64,000 nucleotides of DNA from an uncultured Microbacterium sp. (GTDB taxonomy: Bacteria > Actinomycetota > Actinomycetes > Actinomycetales > Microbacteriaceae), in NCBI RefSeq assembly GCF_947488465.1, contig NZ_CANKZA010000001.1, positions 558,001 through 622,000 on the forward strand, in the 5' to 3' direction. Positions 7,562 to 15,958 of this stretch are shown piece after piece. The position numbers and the translations under genes are program-made. The notes under the pieces were generated by a model that worked only from the letters and a program-made list of their open reading frames with translations, was not told the origin of the DNA and searched no databases. The first letter of the stretch is position 1, and every line of letters starts with the position of its first letter.

Positions 7562-9145
7562 GTGCCCGATCGCCCACGACCACTGCTGCCGCTGTGGGCG
7601 GCATCGCTCGTTGCCGTCGCCGCTGGCCTGATCTTCACCCTCGCATTCCCGGCGCTCGCCTGGTGGCCGGTGGTGTTCGTTGCCGTGCCCCTTGCGCTCC
7701 TGAGCCTCATCGGGCGTCGAGCGTGGAGTGCGGCGCTCGTCGGCTTCCTGTTCGGCGCCGCGCTCTTCTTCGTAAACCTCTCGTTCACGGCTCGGTTCCT
7801 CGGACCGATCCCCTGGATCGCACTGTCTGTCTTGCAAGCCGTGTTGACCGCCGCGGCCGCGGTTCCGCTCGCCCTCGCCTACCGATGGATGCCGCGCCTC
7901 GCCCCCGGCGCGTGGGGACGCTTGGTCGCGCTTCCTGCCCTCGTCGCGGGACTCTGGGTCGCGCGGGAGGAGCTTCTCGGCACCTTTCCCTACGGCGGGT
8001 TTCCCTGGGCCCGTGTGGCGGTGACGCAGGCGAGCTCGCCGCTGGCCGACGTCACCTCGTGGGTGGGCATGAGCGGGCTGTCGTTCCTGATCGTGTTCGT
8101 CTGCGCGGCACTCATCGAATACGTCCGACGCGGTGCGTTCACCGACATCCGCACAGCGCTCTCGTACGCGCTCCCCGCGATCCTGCTGTTCTCGCTCCCG
8201 CAGTTCCCCACGACAGATGCGGGAACGATCCGAGTCGGTGCGGTGCAGGGCAACGGCCCGGCCGGGTACTTCGACGAACGTGAAGCCTACGACGTCTTCC
8301 GCGCCCAGCTGGCCGCCACCGAGCCGATCGAGGATGAGGATGTCGACGTCCTCCTCTGGCCCGAGGGAGGCGTCGATGCCGATCCGACGAACAACGAGTC
8401 GGTCGCGCGCACGCTCGACGCTCTTTCGGAACGGATCGACGCGCCGCTGCTGATCGGCGCCGTGACCGCGCGCGATGAGAAGTACTTCAACTCGTCGATG
8501 CTGTGGGAGGCAGGAGCCGACAATCCCGTCAGCACGTATGACAAGCGGCATCCGGTCCCGTTCGGCGAGTATGTGCCGAACCGCGACTTCTTCATGTTGC
8601 TGGCTCCCGATTTGATCGGATTGATCCAGCGCGAGTTCACGCCGGGAACCACCGCGCCTTTCGTCGATGTCGACGGCGTCGGAGTGGGGCTCGCCATCTG
8701 CTTCGACGTCATCTACGACGACGTCATCCGGGAAGGCGCGCACGCCGGCGCCGAGGTCTTCATGTTCCAGACCAACAATGCCGACTTCCGCGGCACCGAT
8801 GAGAACCTGCAGCAACTCGCGTTCGCGCGGATACGCGCGATCGAGACCGGGCGTGCGGTTGTGAACCTCTCGACCGTGGGGACGAGTCAGGTGATCGCTC
8901 CCGACGGCTCGACGATGGATGCTCTTGCCGCCGATACGCCCGGCGCAATGGTCACCGACGTGCCCTTGCGAACCGGCCTCACCCCCGCGGTCCTCGCGGG
9001 GGAGGCGATCCAGAGCTTCCTCGGCTGGGGGAGTGCCGGTGTGCTCGCGGCGGTCGGGGCTCTCCTGTGGCATCGCACGCGCACGCCGAAGACGCCGGTG
9101 TCCCGCCCCGGAAGGCGGGAAACCGGCGTCGACTCAGTGGAGTGA
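7562..9145 (+). CDS. lnt: Apolipoprotein N-acyltransferase
   Basis: Predicted membrane enzyme of 527 aa that N-acylates the lipidated N-terminal cysteine of lipoproteins. The first 210 residues contain about six transmembrane helices, then an extracytoplasmic carbon-nitrogen hydrolase domain. The Glu-Lys-Cys catalytic set is visible: E268 in LLWPEGG, K328 in TYDKRHPVPFGEYVP and C380 in LAICFDVIYDD. A final transmembrane helix near residue 490 closes the protein. The GTG start is set by the TAGGCT box 6 nt upstream. The last codons overlap a long stem-loop that looks like a terminator shared with the converging rbpA. Confidence 0.93.
   Translation: MPDRPRPLLPLWAASLVAVAAGLIFTLAFPALAWWPVVFVAVPLALLSLIGRRAWSAALVGFLFGAALFFVNLSFTARFLGPIPWIALSVLQAVLTAAAAVPLALAYRWMPRLAPGAWGRLVALPALVAGLWVAREELLGTFPYGGFPWARVAVTQASSPLADVTSWVGMSGLSFLIVFVCAALIEYVRRGAFTDIRTALSYALPAILLFSLPQFPTTDAGTIRVGAVQGNGPAGYFDEREAYDVFRAQLAATEPIEDEDVDVLLWPEGGVDADPTNNESVARTLDALSERIDAPLLIGAVTARDEKYFNSSMLWEAGADNPVSTYDKRHPVPFGEYVPNRDFFMLLAPDLIGLIQREFTPGTTAPFVDVDGVGVGLAICFDVIYDDVIREGAHAGAEVFMFQTNNADFRGTDENLQQLAFARIRAIETGRAVVNLSTVGTSQVIAPDGSTMDALAADTPGAMVTDVPLRTGLTPAVLAGEAIQSFLGWGSAGVLAAVGALLWHRTRTPKTPVSRPGRRETGVDSVE
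9091..9130. terminator. Stem-loop inside the lnt 3' end, shared with rbpA
   Basis: Arms 9091-9107 and 9114-9130 are complementary except for one G/A mismatch, with a 6-nt loop. The hairpin lies wholly within the last lnt codons, just before the converging rbpA end (9148), so it can stop transcription from both sides. No U-tract is visible. Confidence 0.6.
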
Positions 9146-9147
9146 TC

Positions 9148-9519
9148 TCAGGCGCTCAGGCGCGACGTGTCAGCGCCGCGGCGCTCACGCAGAAGGGCGA
9201 GACGCTCTTCCAGGAGTTCTTCCAACTCGGGGATGCTGCGTCGCTCCAGCAGCATGTCCCAGTGGGTACGTGCGACCTTGTCGCCGGAGTGGTCGATCTC
9301 GACCACGCTGTCGCCGACGCGGCGCACAGCCTCGGCGCCACAGGTGCGGCACTCCCACGCTTCGGGGAGTTCGGCGTCGGCCGCGAAGGTCATGACGGTT
9401 TCGCGCTTGCACTGCGTGCAAACGTAGGTGTGATTGGCGCGCTCATGAAACACGACGCCTTCCTCGCTCTGTAGGCTGGAAGCGCCGAGTCGGATGCCGC
9501 GCAGGCTGCGATCTGCCAT
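9148..9519 (-). CDS. rbpA: RNA polymerase-binding protein RbpA
   Basis: Actinobacterial transcription factor of 123 aa that binds principal sigma factor and RNA polymerase and stabilises the open complex. The sequence shows the basic N-terminal tail (ADRSLRGIRLGASS), the central domain with YVCTQCKRETVMTF and WECRTCGAEAV, and the acidic C-terminal sigma-interaction helix (RRSIPELEELLEERL). The ATG has ribosome-binding site AGAGGA about 8 nt upstream. A possible sigma-R-like or housekeeping promoter lies near 9544-9566 but is weak. It converges with lnt, 2 bp apart. Confidence 0.95.
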   Translation of the reverse strand: MADRSLRGIRLGASSLQSEEGVVFHERANHTYVCTQCKRETVMTFAADAELPEAWECRTCGAEAVRRVGDSVVEIDHSGDKVARTHWDMLLERRSIPELEELLEERLALLRERRGADTSRLSA

Positions 9520-9543
9520 TGTGTGGTCCTCTCGTCGTTGTCA

Positions 9544-9551
9544 GGTATAAC
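9544..9551 (-). promoter_or_regulatory. Possible rbpA promoter region
   Basis: Read on the minus strand, GTTATACC lies about 25 nt before the rbpA start. A GGATG block stands 18 nt upstream of its GTT, a partial match to the stress-sigma pattern GGAAT-N18-GTT known for rbpA in streptomycetes. This is a weak call. Confidence 0.25.
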
Positions 9552-9643
9552 GAACTCACCTGTGCGCATCATCCGAACGAACCATCCTGAGCCTGCTTTC
9601 ACAGGGGATCCCCAGCCCCGAAGACGGTGCGCGTGAATGCGTC

Positions 9644-10417
9644 TCAGGCGCGTCCTGCGACCGTTCGAACCGCCACCTCGGCGCGGTCGGTGACCAGCCC
9701 GTCGACACCCAGATCGAGCAATCTCGTCATGTCCGCCGGATCGTTGACCGTCCAGACGTGGACCTCGACCCCGGCTGCGTGAGCGGCATCCAGCAGGCGC
9801 CGTGTGACGATCCGCATCCGGCCGTGACGTTCCGGGACCTGCAGGGCGTCGATTCCCACCAGCGCACGTCGGACAAGAGCCGACGAACCGGTCGTGACCG
9901 CCGCGAGTGTGCGCGCGATGCTCGTTCTGCCCGCCGACGTTGCGGGCTCGCCGCCGCGCGTGCGAGCGGCGGCGAGGGCCCGCCGCCGTCGGTCGTCGGA
10001 GAAGCTCGTCAGGAGGACCCGATCGGCGTGCGGCGCGACGATCCGTCCGACGCGCTCCGCGGCGGCTGCCACTTTCACATCGAGGTTGAACCGCAGGGTG
10101 GGAAAGGCCGCCATCGCGTCGGCCACCGTCAGCAGCCCTCCGCGACGGGCCATGAGCCGGTGCAACTCATCGTGGGTCACCGCAGCGACCGGTCGTGGGT
10201 CGTTGGCAACACGACGCAGGTCATCGTCGTGGAAGAGGACGACCACCCCATCGGACGTCACCTGGCAATCCGACTCGACGTAGCGCGCGCCAGTCCCGTG
10301 CGCGGCGGCGACCGCGGCGATCGAGTTCTCCACGATGCCCTCGGCATCCGGCGGCACGAAGCCGCGATGAGCCAGCACCCGCGGGGCTGCCGATGCGGCG
10401 AACCACGGATGTGTCAC
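9644..10417 (-). CDS. Glycerophosphodiester phosphodiesterase
   Basis: Predicted enzyme of 257 aa hydrolysing glycerophosphodiesters to glycerol-3-phosphate and an alcohol. The TIM-barrel signature is present: LAHRGF near residue 15, EN at the next strand, YVESDCQVTSDG and VVLFHDDDLRRV with the catalytic His. VHVWTVNDPADM and VDGLVTDRAE close the barrel. There is no signal peptide, so it is probably cytosolic. The GTG overlaps the stop of the SPFH gene by 4 bp, making it the last cistron of an nfeD-SPFH-glpQ-like operon. Confidence 0.9.
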   Translation of the reverse strand: MTHPWFAASAAPRVLAHRGFVPPDAEGIVENSIAAVAAAHGTGARYVESDCQVTSDGVVVLFHDDDLRRVANDPRPVAAVTHDELHRLMARRGGLLTVADAMAAFPTLRFNLDVKVAAAAERVGRIVAPHADRVLLTSFSDDRRRRALAAARTRGGEPATSAGRTSIARTLAAVTTGSSALVRRALVGIDALQVPERHGRMRIVTRRLLDAAHAAGVEVHVWTVNDPADMTRLLDLGVDGLVTDRAEVAVRTVAGRA

Positions 10418-11466
10418 GACGAGGGAAGAGGCCCGCCGGGCAGCGTCTGGGCGGCAGAGGTGATCTTCTCCGCCTCGGATGCTGCTGCCTCCGCCGCTGC
10501 CGATGCTTCCGCTGCAGCGTCGCTCACACCCTCGGTGTCGTCACGGCGCGGGCGGGGAGACGGATCGGTGGCACGACCGCCGAAGGCGTTGCCGATTCCC
10601 TGCAATGCTTCGGTCAGCTCACTGGGGATGATCCACAACTTGCTCGAGGAGCTCTCCGCGATCTTCGGCAGAGTCTGGAGGTACTGGTACGCCAGGAGTT
10701 TCTCATCGGGCTGCCCGCGATGGATCGCATCGAAGACCATCTTGATCGCCTCCGATTCGCCCTGTGCGCGCAGGACGGCGGCTTGCTTCTCGCCCTCTGC
10801 GCGGAGAATGTCTGCCTGCCGGCGGCCCTCCGCCTCGAGGATCTGGGACTGCTTGGATCCTTCGGCGGTGAGGATCACCGCGCGGCGGTCTCGCTCGGCT
10901 CGCATCTGCTTCTCCATCGAGTCCTGGATGGAGTGTGGCGGGTCGATCGCCTTCAGCTCGACACGCGAGACTCGGATGCCCCATTTTCCGGTCGCCTCAT
11001 CCAGCACGACCCGAAGCTGTCCGTTGATCTCGTCGCGACTCGTGAGCGCTTCCTCGAGGTTGAGACCACCGACGACATTGCGCAGTGTGGTGGTGGTCAA
11101 CTGCTCGACAGCGCCGAGATAGTTCGCGATCTCGTAGGTCGCGGCGCGCGCATCCGTCACCTGGAAGTAGACGACGGTATCGATGGAGACGACCAGGTTG
11201 TCTTCCGTGATCACCGGCTGCGGAGGGAAGGAGACGACCGTCTCGCGCATATCCACGAGGGGGCGGAGTCGATCGATGAACGGCACCAGCAAGTTGAGAC
11301 CGGGGGAGAGGGTCCGTTGGTAGCGGCCCAGCCGTTCGACCACTCCGGTATAAGCCTGCGGGATGATTCGCACCGACCGGAAGATCACGACGATCACGAA
11401 GATCGCGATGACGACGAGCAGGACGATGATGAAGATCTGTCCGGCGAAAGCTCCGATGTCGATCAT
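10414..11466 (-). CDS. SPFH/Band 7 (stomatin-like) membrane protein
   Basis: 350-aa membrane scaffold protein of the stomatin/prohibitin family. One N-terminal transmembrane helix (IFIIVLLVVIAIFVIVVIF) is followed by the SPFH domain (PQAYTGVVERLGRYQRTLSPGL onward, residues 35-190) and a long Ala/Glu-rich coiled coil (about 190-260, with repeated AEGxxQAxILxAE units). The tail is Ser/Ala-rich. These proteins oligomerise in membrane microdomains and pair with NfeD partners; the immediately upstream gene is an NfeD protein with a 4-bp overlap (ATGA). Confidence 0.9.
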   Translation of the reverse strand: MIDIGAFAGQIFIIVLLVVIAIFVIVVIFRSVRIIPQAYTGVVERLGRYQRTLSPGLNLLVPFIDRLRPLVDMRETVVSFPPQPVITEDNLVVSIDTVVYFQVTDARAATYEIANYLGAVEQLTTTTLRNVVGGLNLEEALTSRDEINGQLRVVLDEATGKWGIRVSRVELKAIDPPHSIQDSMEKQMRAERDRRAVILTAEGSKQSQILEAEGRRQADILRAEGEKQAAVLRAQGESEAIKMVFDAIHRGQPDEKLLAYQYLQTLPKIAESSSSKLWIIPSELTEALQGIGNAFGGRATDPSPRPRRDDTEGVSDAAAEASAAAEAAASEAEKITSAAQTLPGGPLPSS

Positions 11467-11948
11467 TCGTCGACACTCCTTTCGGTGCGAGCGGCTTCCG
11501 GTGCGACCTCGACGGTCGCACCGCGGACCGCGGTGACCGTCGTGCGCGTGCCCACGGGCAGCTCGGTTTCACTGTCGGCAACGTGAGCGGTCCACTGCTC
11601 GCCATTGTCGAGACGAACCGATCCTTGGCCATTGACGAACGGGGCGACCACGCGGGCGCCCATGCCGTAGAGGGCATCGACGTTCGTGGGGTGGAGCACG
11701 CTCGATCGGTGGAGTACCCGCAGCAGCAACGGTCGGATGGTGAACAACAGCAGCGCGGAGACGATCGCGGCAGCCAGCACCTGCAACCACCAGGGCCCGC
11801 CCAGCAGGTTCACACCGAGGCCCCCGATCGCGGTCCCTGCCGCAAGCATGAGAAACGTGAACTCGAGGGTCAACAGCTCGATGATCACGAAAAGCAGGGC
11901 CAGGACGAGCCAGGCGATCCAGAGGTACTGCGAGAGGTCGGGCAGCAT
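11463..11948 (-). CDS. NfeD family membrane protein
   Basis: 161-aa protein with three or four predicted transmembrane helices (LWIAWLVLALLFVIIELL, the GGLGVNLL region and LLFTIRPLL) and a C-terminal OB-fold typical of NfeD (GARVVAPFVNGQGSVRLDNG to ELPVGTRTTVTAVRG). Partner of the downstream SPFH gene. It is the short, protease-free type. The ATG is preceded by GGGAGC. A TAGGGT -10 box about 30 nt upstream suggests a short leader. Confidence 0.88.
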   Translation of the reverse strand: MLPDLSQYLWIAWLVLALLFVIIELLTLEFTFLMLAAGTAIGGLGVNLLGGPWWLQVLAAAIVSALLLFTIRPLLLRVLHRSSVLHPTNVDALYGMGARVVAPFVNGQGSVRLDNGEQWTAHVADSETELPVGTRTTVTAVRGATVEVAPEAARTERSVDE

Positions 11949-11978
11949 CCGTGCGCTCCCATCTTCGGTCTTGTTCGA

Positions 11979-11984
11979 ACCCTA
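11979..11984 (-). promoter_or_regulatory. -10 box of the nfeD-SPFH-GDPD operon
   Basis: TAGGGT on the minus strand, about 30 nt upstream of the NfeD start, leaving room for a leader with a ribosome-binding site. Confidence 0.4.
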
Positions 11985-12104
11985 ACACTCGGACGGTCGG
12001 ATGCCGTGGGCCCCGCCCGGCGCGGCTAGGGGGGCGATTGGTAGTGTCGAAGAGATCTGGCGAGACCGCCGGTATCCCTTCACCGTCATCGCAGGAGCGT
12101 CCCT

Positions 12105-12869
12105 ATGTCCCAGCCCATCCCCGCCGGAACCCTCAGCGGTCGGACGGCCCTCGTCACCGGGTCGTCGCGTGGAATTGGAGCGGATACCGCTCGCTACCTC
12201 GCTGAAGCCGGGGCGAACGTCGTCATCAACTACCGCAACAAGGCACCGCGCGCGCAGAAGTTGGCCACCGAATTGGGCGAGCTGGGCGTCGAGACGCTCG
12301 TCGTCGGAGCCGACCTCACCGACGAAGGATCGGTCGCGGCGATGATGGCCGCGATCGGAGAGACATTCGGCACCCTCGACATCCTCGTGCTGAATGCGTC
12401 CGGCGGCATGGAATCGGGAATGGGGGAGGACTACGCGCTGGTGCTCAACCGCGACGCTCAGCTCGGCGTCCTCTCGGCCGCTCTCCCGTGGATGCACGAC
12501 GGTTCCCGTGTTGTGTTCGTCACGAGCCACCAGGCGCACTTCATCCGCACCACTCCCACGATGCCCGAGTACGAGGCTGTCGCTCTGTCTAAGCGCGCGG
12601 GTGAGGATGCTCTTCGCGCACGCATCCCTGAGCTCGCCGAGCGCGGCATCGAGTTCGTCGTCGTCTCCGGAGACATGATCGAAGGGACGATCACCGCGAC
12701 CCTCCTCGAGCGGGCCAACCCTGGCGCGCTCGCGTCGCGGCGCGAGTCGGCCGGCAAGCTCTACAACGTCTCCGAGTTCGCCGCTGAGATCGCGTTGGCC
12801 GTCGTCGAGCCGATTGCGGCCGACAACACGCGGCTCGTCGGCGACGTGGGCTCCTTCGGCGGCGAGTGA
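12105..12869 (+). CDS. Short-chain dehydrogenase/reductase with an atypical active site
   Basis: 254-aa Rossmann-fold oxidoreductase of unknown substrate. The cofactor motif TGSSRGIG (residues 19-26) and the NASGG motif (VLNASGG) are intact, and an Arg in the second strand region (NYRNK) suggests NADP preference. After the Ser (VVFVTSHQAHF) the usual YxxxK is not present. Instead the sequence reads EYEAVALSKRAGEDAL, with Tyr and Lys seven residues apart. The enzyme may therefore use another geometry or have lost reductase activity. The ATG has AGGAGCG 7 nt upstream. It converges with the HdeD gene across a perfect palindrome. Confidence 0.82.
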   Translation: MSQPIPAGTLSGRTALVTGSSRGIGADTARYLAEAGANVVINYRNKAPRAQKLATELGELGVETLVVGADLTDEGSVAAMMAAIGETFGTLDILVLNASGGMESGMGEDYALVLNRDAQLGVLSAALPWMHDGSRVVFVTSHQAHFIRTTPTMPEYEAVALSKRAGEDALRARIPELAERGIEFVVVSGDMIEGTITATLLERANPGALASRRESAGKLYNVSEFAAEIALAVVEPIAADNTRLVGDVGSFGGE

Positions 12870-12875
12870 TCGCAT

Positions 12876-12913
12876 GCACAACGCCCCGGGGATTAATCCC
12901 CGGGGCGTTGTGC
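12876..12913. terminator. Perfect 38-bp palindrome, bidirectional terminator
   Basis: Arms 12876-12891 and 12898-12913 are exactly complementary (16 bp, GC-rich core), separated by ATTAAT, itself a palindrome. It lies between the SDR stop (12869) and the converging HdeD stop (12924), so it probably terminates both. Confidence 0.75.
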
Positions 12914-12923
12914 GTGGTGCGGC

Positions 12924-13478
12924 TTACTTCTTGCCGAACGAGAACGCCCGGAAGATCTGGATGATGCCCAGCACGATCGCCGAGATGCCCAGCAGCCACC
13001 ACAGCACGACCGCGCCCCACAGGGGCGAGAAGAGCAGGGTGATACCGGCGATCAGCGAGACGATCGCGAAGAAGATCGTCCAGCCCTTCGAGGGTGCGTT
13101 GCCGAGGGTCGAGAGCGAGACGACGCCCTCGATGATCCACATGATGCCGACCAGGATGCCCAGGAAGGCCGCGAGCCAGACCGTCGTCGCACCAAGGTTC
13201 ATGAACGCGATGATGCCGGCGATGATGAACAGCACGCCGAGCGCGATGTGACCGATGCGTGACCAGCCGCCCTTGCCGGCGGAGAAGAAGCCGAGCCCGG
13301 CGTAGACCAGGCCGGCGACGATGGCATAGATCGCGATGATCGCGGCGACGACCATGGCGGTCTTCCCGGGCCAGACGAGGATCAAGATGCCGAGGATGAC
13401 CGACAGCACGCCACCGAGGCCGAGCGCCGTGCGGATTCCGTTTGTTGCCGACTTTTCGAGTGAGGTTTGAGTAGTCAT
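12924..13478 (-). CDS. HdeD/DUF308 family membrane protein
   Basis: 184-aa integral membrane protein with six predicted helices and several glycine-rich segments (GVLSVILGILILVWPGKTAM; IAGIIAFMNLG). It resembles the HdeD acid-resistance family, but its function in actinobacteria is not established. The start is the ATG at 13478 (MTTQTSLEKS), chosen for the AAAGGGA ribosome-binding site 6 nt upstream; an open frame extends further but its sequence is not protein-like. The C-terminus ends in FSFGKK. Confidence 0.82.
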   Translation of the reverse strand: MTTQTSLEKSATNGIRTALGLGGVLSVILGILILVWPGKTAMVVAAIIAIYAIVAGLVYAGLGFFSAGKGGWSRIGHIALGVLFIIAGIIAFMNLGATTVWLAAFLGILVGIMWIIEGVVSLSTLGNAPSKGWTIFFAIVSLIAGITLLFSPLWGAVVLWWLLGISAIVLGIIQIFRAFSFGKK

Positions 13479-13579
13479 CGGTGTCCCTTTCTGGGAGAGT
13501 CCTGTGAAGGATGACACCTCACCATAGCGCCGGACGGGGATTGCGCACCGCATCGACGCGTGACCGATGGGGGAGTGAG

Positions 13580-14500
13580 TCACCCCAGCAGCACGGTGAT
13601 GAGGAGCAGGATCGGAACGCATCCGACCGTGGTGAGAAAGACGGTGTCACGGGCAATCGTCTCGCCCACGTCGAACCGTTGCGCGTAGTTGAACACGTTC
13701 TGCGCGGTCGGGAGTGCCGCGAGAACCGTGACGATGAGGACGTCCTGCGCGCTGAGGTGGAAGACGAAGACGGCAACGGCCCATGCGATCACCGGCATGA
13801 CGATGAGCTTGAGCGCGGACGCGAGGAGGATGTCGCGTCGGCGTCCGGAGGCACCCAGCACTCGTTGGCCGTGCAGCGAGATGCCGTAACTGATGAGCAG
13901 GATCGGCACGCACGCGTCGGCGATGAGCTGCGCGGGATCGAGCACCATCGGCGGCAGCCGGGCACCGGAGACCGACACCAGCACCCCGAGCACGGAGCCG
14001 ATGACGATCGGGTTCGTGAACGTCCGACGGATGATCGGGAACGCACGCCGCTGTCCGTTCGACGTCGCCTCGAAGATCGCCATCGTGATCGGAGTGAAGA
14101 CGAGCAGCTGCAGCAGGATCACCGGTGCCGGAAAGGCCGCGCTGCCGAGCAGGTACAGAGAGAGCGGAATTCCGATGTTGTTGGAGTTGACTTGACCGGC
14201 CGACAGCGTGCCGACGAGGGTTTCGCCGACGTTTCGACGCCAGACGAAGCGGGCGATCACCGCGTGGATGACGAAGATGACCACCGCGGCGATCGCCGAC
14301 ACCGGCAGGAGCGCGGAGAACAGAGTGCGCACGTCCGCCTGGGCCAGCACAACAAAGAGCAGGAACGGTGACAGGACGAAAAAGGTGAGCCGACTGAGGA
14401 CATGGCGGGCATGAGGGCCCAGGAGGTCGATGCGCCCGAGGACCCAGCCGAGGGTGATCGCCATGCCCACGACGACGAAGCCGGTGAGCGTGTCGAACAT
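13580..14500 (-). CDS. AEC (auxin efflux carrier) family permease
   Basis: 306-aa transporter with about ten predicted helices. It starts FVVVGMAITLGWVLGRIDLL and contains the family's central asparagine-rich segment VNSNNIGIPLSLYLLG, followed by a second half with ACVPILLISYGISLHG. AEC permeases export small organic acids or related solutes; the substrate here is unknown. The ATG is 6 nt from a TAGTCT box, implying a leaderless message. It is divergent from chrA. Confidence 0.87.
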   Translation of the reverse strand: MFDTLTGFVVVGMAITLGWVLGRIDLLGPHARHVLSRLTFFVLSPFLLFVVLAQADVRTLFSALLPVSAIAAVVIFVIHAVIARFVWRRNVGETLVGTLSAGQVNSNNIGIPLSLYLLGSAAFPAPVILLQLLVFTPITMAIFEATSNGQRRAFPIIRRTFTNPIVIGSVLGVLVSVSGARLPPMVLDPAQLIADACVPILLISYGISLHGQRVLGASGRRRDILLASALKLIVMPVIAWAVAVFVFHLSAQDVLIVTVLAALPTAQNVFNYAQRFDVGETIARDTVFLTTVGCVPILLLITVLLG

Positions 14501-14506
14501 TCTTCG

Positions 14507-14512
14507 AGACTA
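14507..14512 (-). promoter_or_regulatory. -10 box of the AEC permease gene (leaderless)
   Basis: TAGTCT on the minus strand, 6 nt before the ATG at 14500. Confidence 0.5.
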
Positions 14513-14593
14513 TGCGCTCACGCGTCGTCGCTGGGATGCTGGTTACCCCGTGGCAGTAGGGTGACCGGCATCCCCCTTGACACAGGACGACGC

Positions 14594-15799
14594 ATGCATC
14601 GAGAAACCGCGCCCCCCGCCTCCCGCGTGGCGGAGGTTTTCCGCGTGTTCCTGGGGCTCGGACTCACCTCGTTCGGGGGCCCGATCGCGCACCTGGGCTA
14701 CTTCCGTACCGCGTTCGTCGAACGCCGCGGGTGGATGACCGACCGCGAATACGCGGACCTGGTCGCTCTGTCGCAATTCCTGCCCGGACCGGCCTCGAGT
14801 CAAGTGGGATTCGGCGTCGGGTTACTCCGCGCCGGCGGTTGGGGCGCGATCGCGGCCTTCGTGGCCTTCACGCTGCCCTCGGCCGTGCTGATGGTCGCGG
14901 TCGCTTTCGGCGCAACCTTGCTGGCGGGGCCGATCGGCGCCGGACTCGTGGCGGGCCTGAAAGTCGTCGCGGTCGCCGTCGTTGCGCAGGCCGTGTGGGG
15001 GATGGCTCGCACCCTGACACCCGACGCGCGCAGAGCGGGTATCGCTGCGGCAGCGCTCGTGTGTGCGGCGCTCGTCTCAGGATCGCTCGGGCAGATCCTG
15101 GCCATCGTCGTGGGGGTCATCGGCGGGCTCATTCTGTGCCGGGGCGCGACGCCGCAATCCGGCGACCTCCTGCGCGTTGCGGTGTCGCACCGCGTCGGGG
15201 TCGCAAGCCTGATCCTTTTGGCTCTGATTCTGATCGGCGGACCGATCCTCGTGCTGGCGACCGGCAACGGGGGAGTTGCGCTCTTCGACATCTTCGTGCG
15301 GGCGGGGGCGCTCGTCTTCGGTGGCGGCCATGTGGTCTTGCCACTCCTGCAGGCGGGACTCGTCGAACCCGGGTGGATGACGGATGCCGACTTCTTGGCG
15401 GGATATGCCGCTGCGCAGGCCCTGCCCGGACCGCTGTTCAGTGTCGCCGGCTATCTCGGGGCGATCGCCGACATCGGGCCCGGCGGCGTAGCGGGCGGGA
15501 CGATCGCACTCATCGGCATCTTCTTGCCCGGTTTTCTCCTGCTCCTCGGCGTCCTGCCGTTCTGGAACTCGTTCCGCCGGCACGCATGGGCTCACGCCGC
15601 GATGCGCGGCGCGAATGCCGCCGTCGTGGGAATCCTGGCGGCCGCGCTGTACTCGCCGGTCTTCACCTCGGCGATCACCGGCGTCGCAGAGTTCTGCCTC
15701 GCCGCTGTGTGCTTCGTGCTCCTCGTGGCGTTCCGATTCCCACCCTGGGTCGTCGTCATTGCCGGCGCCACCGGTGGCGTCCTGGTCGCGCTCCTCTGA
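14594..15799 (+). CDS. chrA: Chromate efflux transporter ChrA
   Basis: 401-aa membrane transporter of the CHR family, long form with two homologous halves. Signature segments are GLTSFGGPIAHLGYFRTAFV in the first half and FGGGHVVLPLLQAGLVEPGW in the second. Both halves also carry AxxQxLPGP motifs (ALSQFLPGPASSQVG and AAAQALPGPLFSVAG). Predicted to exchange chromate out of the cell. ATG at 14594 is chosen over an upstream open frame because the conserved domain starts at residue 11. AGGACG is a modest ribosome-binding site. No regulator gene lies alongside. Confidence 0.92.
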   Translation: MHRETAPPASRVAEVFRVFLGLGLTSFGGPIAHLGYFRTAFVERRGWMTDREYADLVALSQFLPGPASSQVGFGVGLLRAGGWGAIAAFVAFTLPSAVLMVAVAFGATLLAGPIGAGLVAGLKVVAVAVVAQAVWGMARTLTPDARRAGIAAAALVCAALVSGSLGQILAIVVGVIGGLILCRGATPQSGDLLRVAVSHRVGVASLILLALILIGGPILVLATGNGGVALFDIFVRAGALVFGGGHVVLPLLQAGLVEPGWMTDADFLAGYAAAQALPGPLFSVAGYLGAIADIGPGGVAGGTIALIGIFLPGFLLLLGVLPFWNSFRRHAWAHAAMRGANAAVVGILAAALYSPVFTSAITGVAEFCLAAVCFVLLVAFRFPPWVVVIAGATGGVLVALL

Positions 15800-15958
15800 G
15801 ATCGGCACAATCCGGGTTCGCCGATAATAGATCTTATGTCAACTCGGGCGGATTTCGCCGGTTTTTTGCCGCGACTTTGCACTCCCCGTCAGGGGCCGCT
15901 GAGTCAGGCTCCTTTGATTCCGGGGCAGCGCCTCCGCTCGCCCGCGTACATCAGTGAC

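Noticed and set aside
15836..15958. Longer N-terminus for the 199-aa island protein
   Set aside because: A GATAAT box 7 nt before ATG 15836 fits a transcript start. However, the 41 codons have visibly lower third-position GC and no protein-like pattern, so only the later ATG was used.
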